Shown one piece after another: positions 44,276-44,353 of a stretch of DNA of 44,353 bases (position 1 is its first letter; every line of letters begins with the position of its first letter). Both the position numbers and the translations under genes were made by a program. The notes under the pieces are model-generated. The model made no database searches. It saw nothing but the letters and a program-made list of their open reading frames with translations, and was not told where the DNA came from. The stretch is taken from assembly GCF_028293835.1 (NCBI RefSeq), contig NZ_JAQGNX010000143.1:1-44353 (forward strand), read 5' to 3'. This stretch comes from Pseudomonas sp. (GTDB taxonomy: Bacteria; Pseudomonadota; Gammaproteobacteria; Pseudomonadales; Pseudomonadaceae).

Positions 44276-44353
44276 TCGCACCTCTTCCGGAGCAGATGAA
44301 ACGGAAACTCCTTGGTAATCAACGAGTTAGCCAGTTCAGATGCGAGCAAGAGG

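Noticed and set aside
1..44353. CRISPR arrays, tRNA genes, insertion sequences, phage genes
   Set aside because: No regularly spaced repeats, cloverleaf-like sequences, transposases or integrases were seen on either strand.

Overview
The window looks like chromosomal DNA of a fluorescent-group Pseudomonas. The signs are GC-rich coding with little intergenic space, a Pseudomonas-type REP doublet (22028-22128), Dpp-type ABC genes, a KdgT/DtnK/PdxA2 acid-sugar operon and a strong stringent-looking promoter at the right edge that resembles a Pseudomonas rRNA leader. No phage, integrase, transposase, CRISPR array or tRNA gene was seen. Family names come from motif recognition by eye; no database search was run.

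Region 1 (1-8116, minus strand) is an iron-regulated siderophore locus. From its Fur-box promoter it reads: HpcH/HpaI-type aldolase (possible dedicated citrate synthase, SbnG-like), TonB-dependent receptor, ATP-grasp ligase, NIS synthetase, MFS exporter, and a second NIS synthetase that runs off the left edge. The order ligase-NIS-MFS-NIS matches the vibrioferrin genes pvsA-B-C-D; a pvsE-like decarboxylase would be expected just outside the window.

Region 2 (8441-16263) is an uptake and hydrolysis operon: a C45-family N-terminal-nucleophile amidohydrolase, a complete Dpp/Opp-like ABC importer (two permeases, one fused double ATPase, one periplasmic binding protein), a convergent GntR/FCD regulator, and an alpha/beta hydrolase divergent from that regulator. 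The substrate is unknown but should carry an amide or ester bond. A membrane-anchored alpha/beta hydrolase and a decayed fragment of a Gfo/Idh/MocA-type oxidoreductase separate it from the next region.

Region 3 (17488-27489) is for carboxylate and acid-sugar catabolism. One operon carries an MFS acid transporter, a TPP-dependent 2-oxo-acid enzyme and an aldehyde dehydrogenase, and ends at the REP doublet. Beyond it a LysR regulator is divergent from an overlapping kdgT-dtnK-pdxA2 operon (D-threonate or a related C4 acid to DHAP), followed by a DeoR regulator.

Region 4 (27632-30550) is one large tandem-GAF GGDEF/EAL protein with both catalytic domains apparently intact.

Region 5 (30577-43865, minus strand) is the most unusual part. 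A MoxR AAA+ ATPase operon (MoxR, DUF58, DUF4381, two VWA proteins of which one has TPRs, BatD-like) leads into a secreted type I sulfatase, a membrane protein fused to a spermidine-synthase-like domain that lacks the usual catalytic motif, and a membrane-anchored octaheme c-type cytochrome with TPRs. All are co-oriented. This may be a periplasmic module in which the MoxR/VWA machine matures the sulfatase or the cytochrome. The window ends with a strong plus-strand promoter whose product lies outside.
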